Assembly (NCBI GenBank): GCA_017505725.1
Contig: JAFVOR010000029.1
Coordinates: forward strand, 1-40,810
Direction: 5' to 3'
DNA from: Alistipes sp.
GTDB lineage: Bacteria; Bacteroidota; Bacteroidia; Bacteroidales; Rikenellaceae
Length of the DNA stretch: 40,810 nucleotides
Below, one piece after another: positions 40,544-40,810 of this stretch. Under the pieces are notes generated by a model that was given only the letters and a program-made list of their open reading frames with translations, made no database searches and was not told where the DNA came from. Position numbers and translations under genes: made by a program. The stretch's first letter is position 1. Every line of letters starts with the position of its first letter.

Positions 40544-40810
40544 TTACTCCTCGTAGCGGAAGCCTACGCCCTTGTAGGTAGAGATGTGGTTGTCGCCGAT
40601 CTTGGTGCGAAGATGGCGGATATGAACATCGAGAGTGCGAGAGCCAACCACTACATCCTGACCCCACACCGCATTGAAAATCTCCTCGCGGGTAAATACT
40701 CGTTGCTCGGAAAACAGGAGTCGCAATATCTCGAACTCCTTGACTGCGAGGCGCACCTCCTCGCCACTATCAGCAACAAAAGAGTGTTGCTCTTCGTTAA
40801 GGCGATGCGA
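40544..40810 (-). CDS. OmpR/PhoB-family response regulator, C-terminal DNA-binding part only
   Basis: The minus-strand frame is open to the window edge, so the receiver domain and start lie outside. About 88 residues are visible. They form the end of the linker and a winged helix-turn-helix: EVRLAVKEFEILRLLFSEQ, FTREEIFNAVWG, the recognition helix SRTLDVHIRHLRTKIGD, and the wing ISTYKGVGFRYEE. This is the standard trans-reg C domain of two-component regulators. A GTG inside the frame (40754-40756) is not a credible start because clear homology continues upstream of it. The target genes are unknown; the adjacent LRR lipoprotein is transcribed in the same direction. Confidence 0.92.
   Translation of the reverse strand, partial: SHRLNEEQHSFVADSGEEVRLAVKEFEILRLLFSEQRVFTREEIFNAVWGQDVVVGSRTLDVHIRHLRTKIGDNHISTYKGVGFRYEE

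Noticed and set aside
1-40810. Insertion sequences, integrases or phage genes.
   Set aside because: None of the plausible products carries transposase, integrase or phage structural motifs.

Overview
The window looks like chromosome of a Bacteroidales bacterium, probably a gut commensal; genus not determined, an Alistipes-like organism would fit. The reasons are many lipoproteins with SusC-like TonB-dependent outer-membrane receptors, BACON, DUF5689, DUF1566 and BspA-type leucine-rich-repeat domains, A/T-rich leaders without strong Shine-Dalgarno sequences, and repeated matches to the Bacteroidetes promoter (TTTG near -33, TAnnTTTG near -7). I saw no rRNA, tRNA, CRISPR array, transposase or integrase.

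Layout. 1-742: 3' end of a GH20-type glycosidase. 743-1013: terminator and repeat-rich spacer. 1014-5347 (+): era, a TPR protein and an MFS transporter in a tight series. 5389-6734 (-): an XRE-type regulator followed by a GT4 glycosyltransferase. 6922-7653 (+): acyl-ACP thioesterase. 7696-10602 (-): a very long coiled-coil/LRR surface lipoprotein with a long leader. 10987-13806 (-): M16 zinc peptidase. 14113-22635 (-): a five-gene run (BACON lipoprotein, NUC1-type nuclease lipoprotein, EEP-family nuclease/phosphatase, TonB-dependent receptor, DUF5689 lipoprotein) that reads as an extracellular nucleic-acid or phosphodiester scavenging locus. 22874-24286 (-): dnaA. 24567-29380 (+): phosphohexomutase, glycerol-1-phosphate dehydrogenase and two exported glycerophosphodiester phosphodiesterases. 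29436-30227 (-): SDR dehydrogenase. 30336-30701 (+): small DUF486-type membrane protein. 30730-31002: a palindromic hairpin array. 31065-32015 (-): a TIR-DUF1566 fusion. 32124-37417 (+): argS, obgE and a shortened TonB-receptor paralogue whose start overlaps the obgE stop. 37468-40347 (-): a BACON/LRR lipoprotein followed by a small DUF1566 lipoprotein. 40544-40810 (-): C-terminal end of an OmpR/PhoB-type response regulator that runs off the window.

How the parts fit. Housekeeping genes (era, dnaA, argS, obgE, phosphohexomutase) alternate with accessory envelope genes. The nuclease/TonB run has the logic of a polysaccharide-utilisation locus but with nucleases in place of glycosidases and without a SusD. 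The G1P dehydrogenase next to two GDPDs suggests a glycerophosphate module. The two LRR lipoproteins share a module at the entry to the repeats, and the TIR protein shares its C-terminal domain with the small lipoprotein 6 kb away.

Most unusual are (i) a 217-bp region at 30765-30981 where successive segments pair with each other across the element while unrelated hairpins project at each junction, giving a predicted 'fishbone' of stacked four-way junctions; (ii) the TIR-DUF1566 fusion beside it, sharing an interlocked divergent promoter region with argS; and (iii) the IxxNxxx (Asn-at-d) coiled-coil stalk in the lipoprotein at 7696-10602, a pattern known from trimeric autotransporter adhesins.
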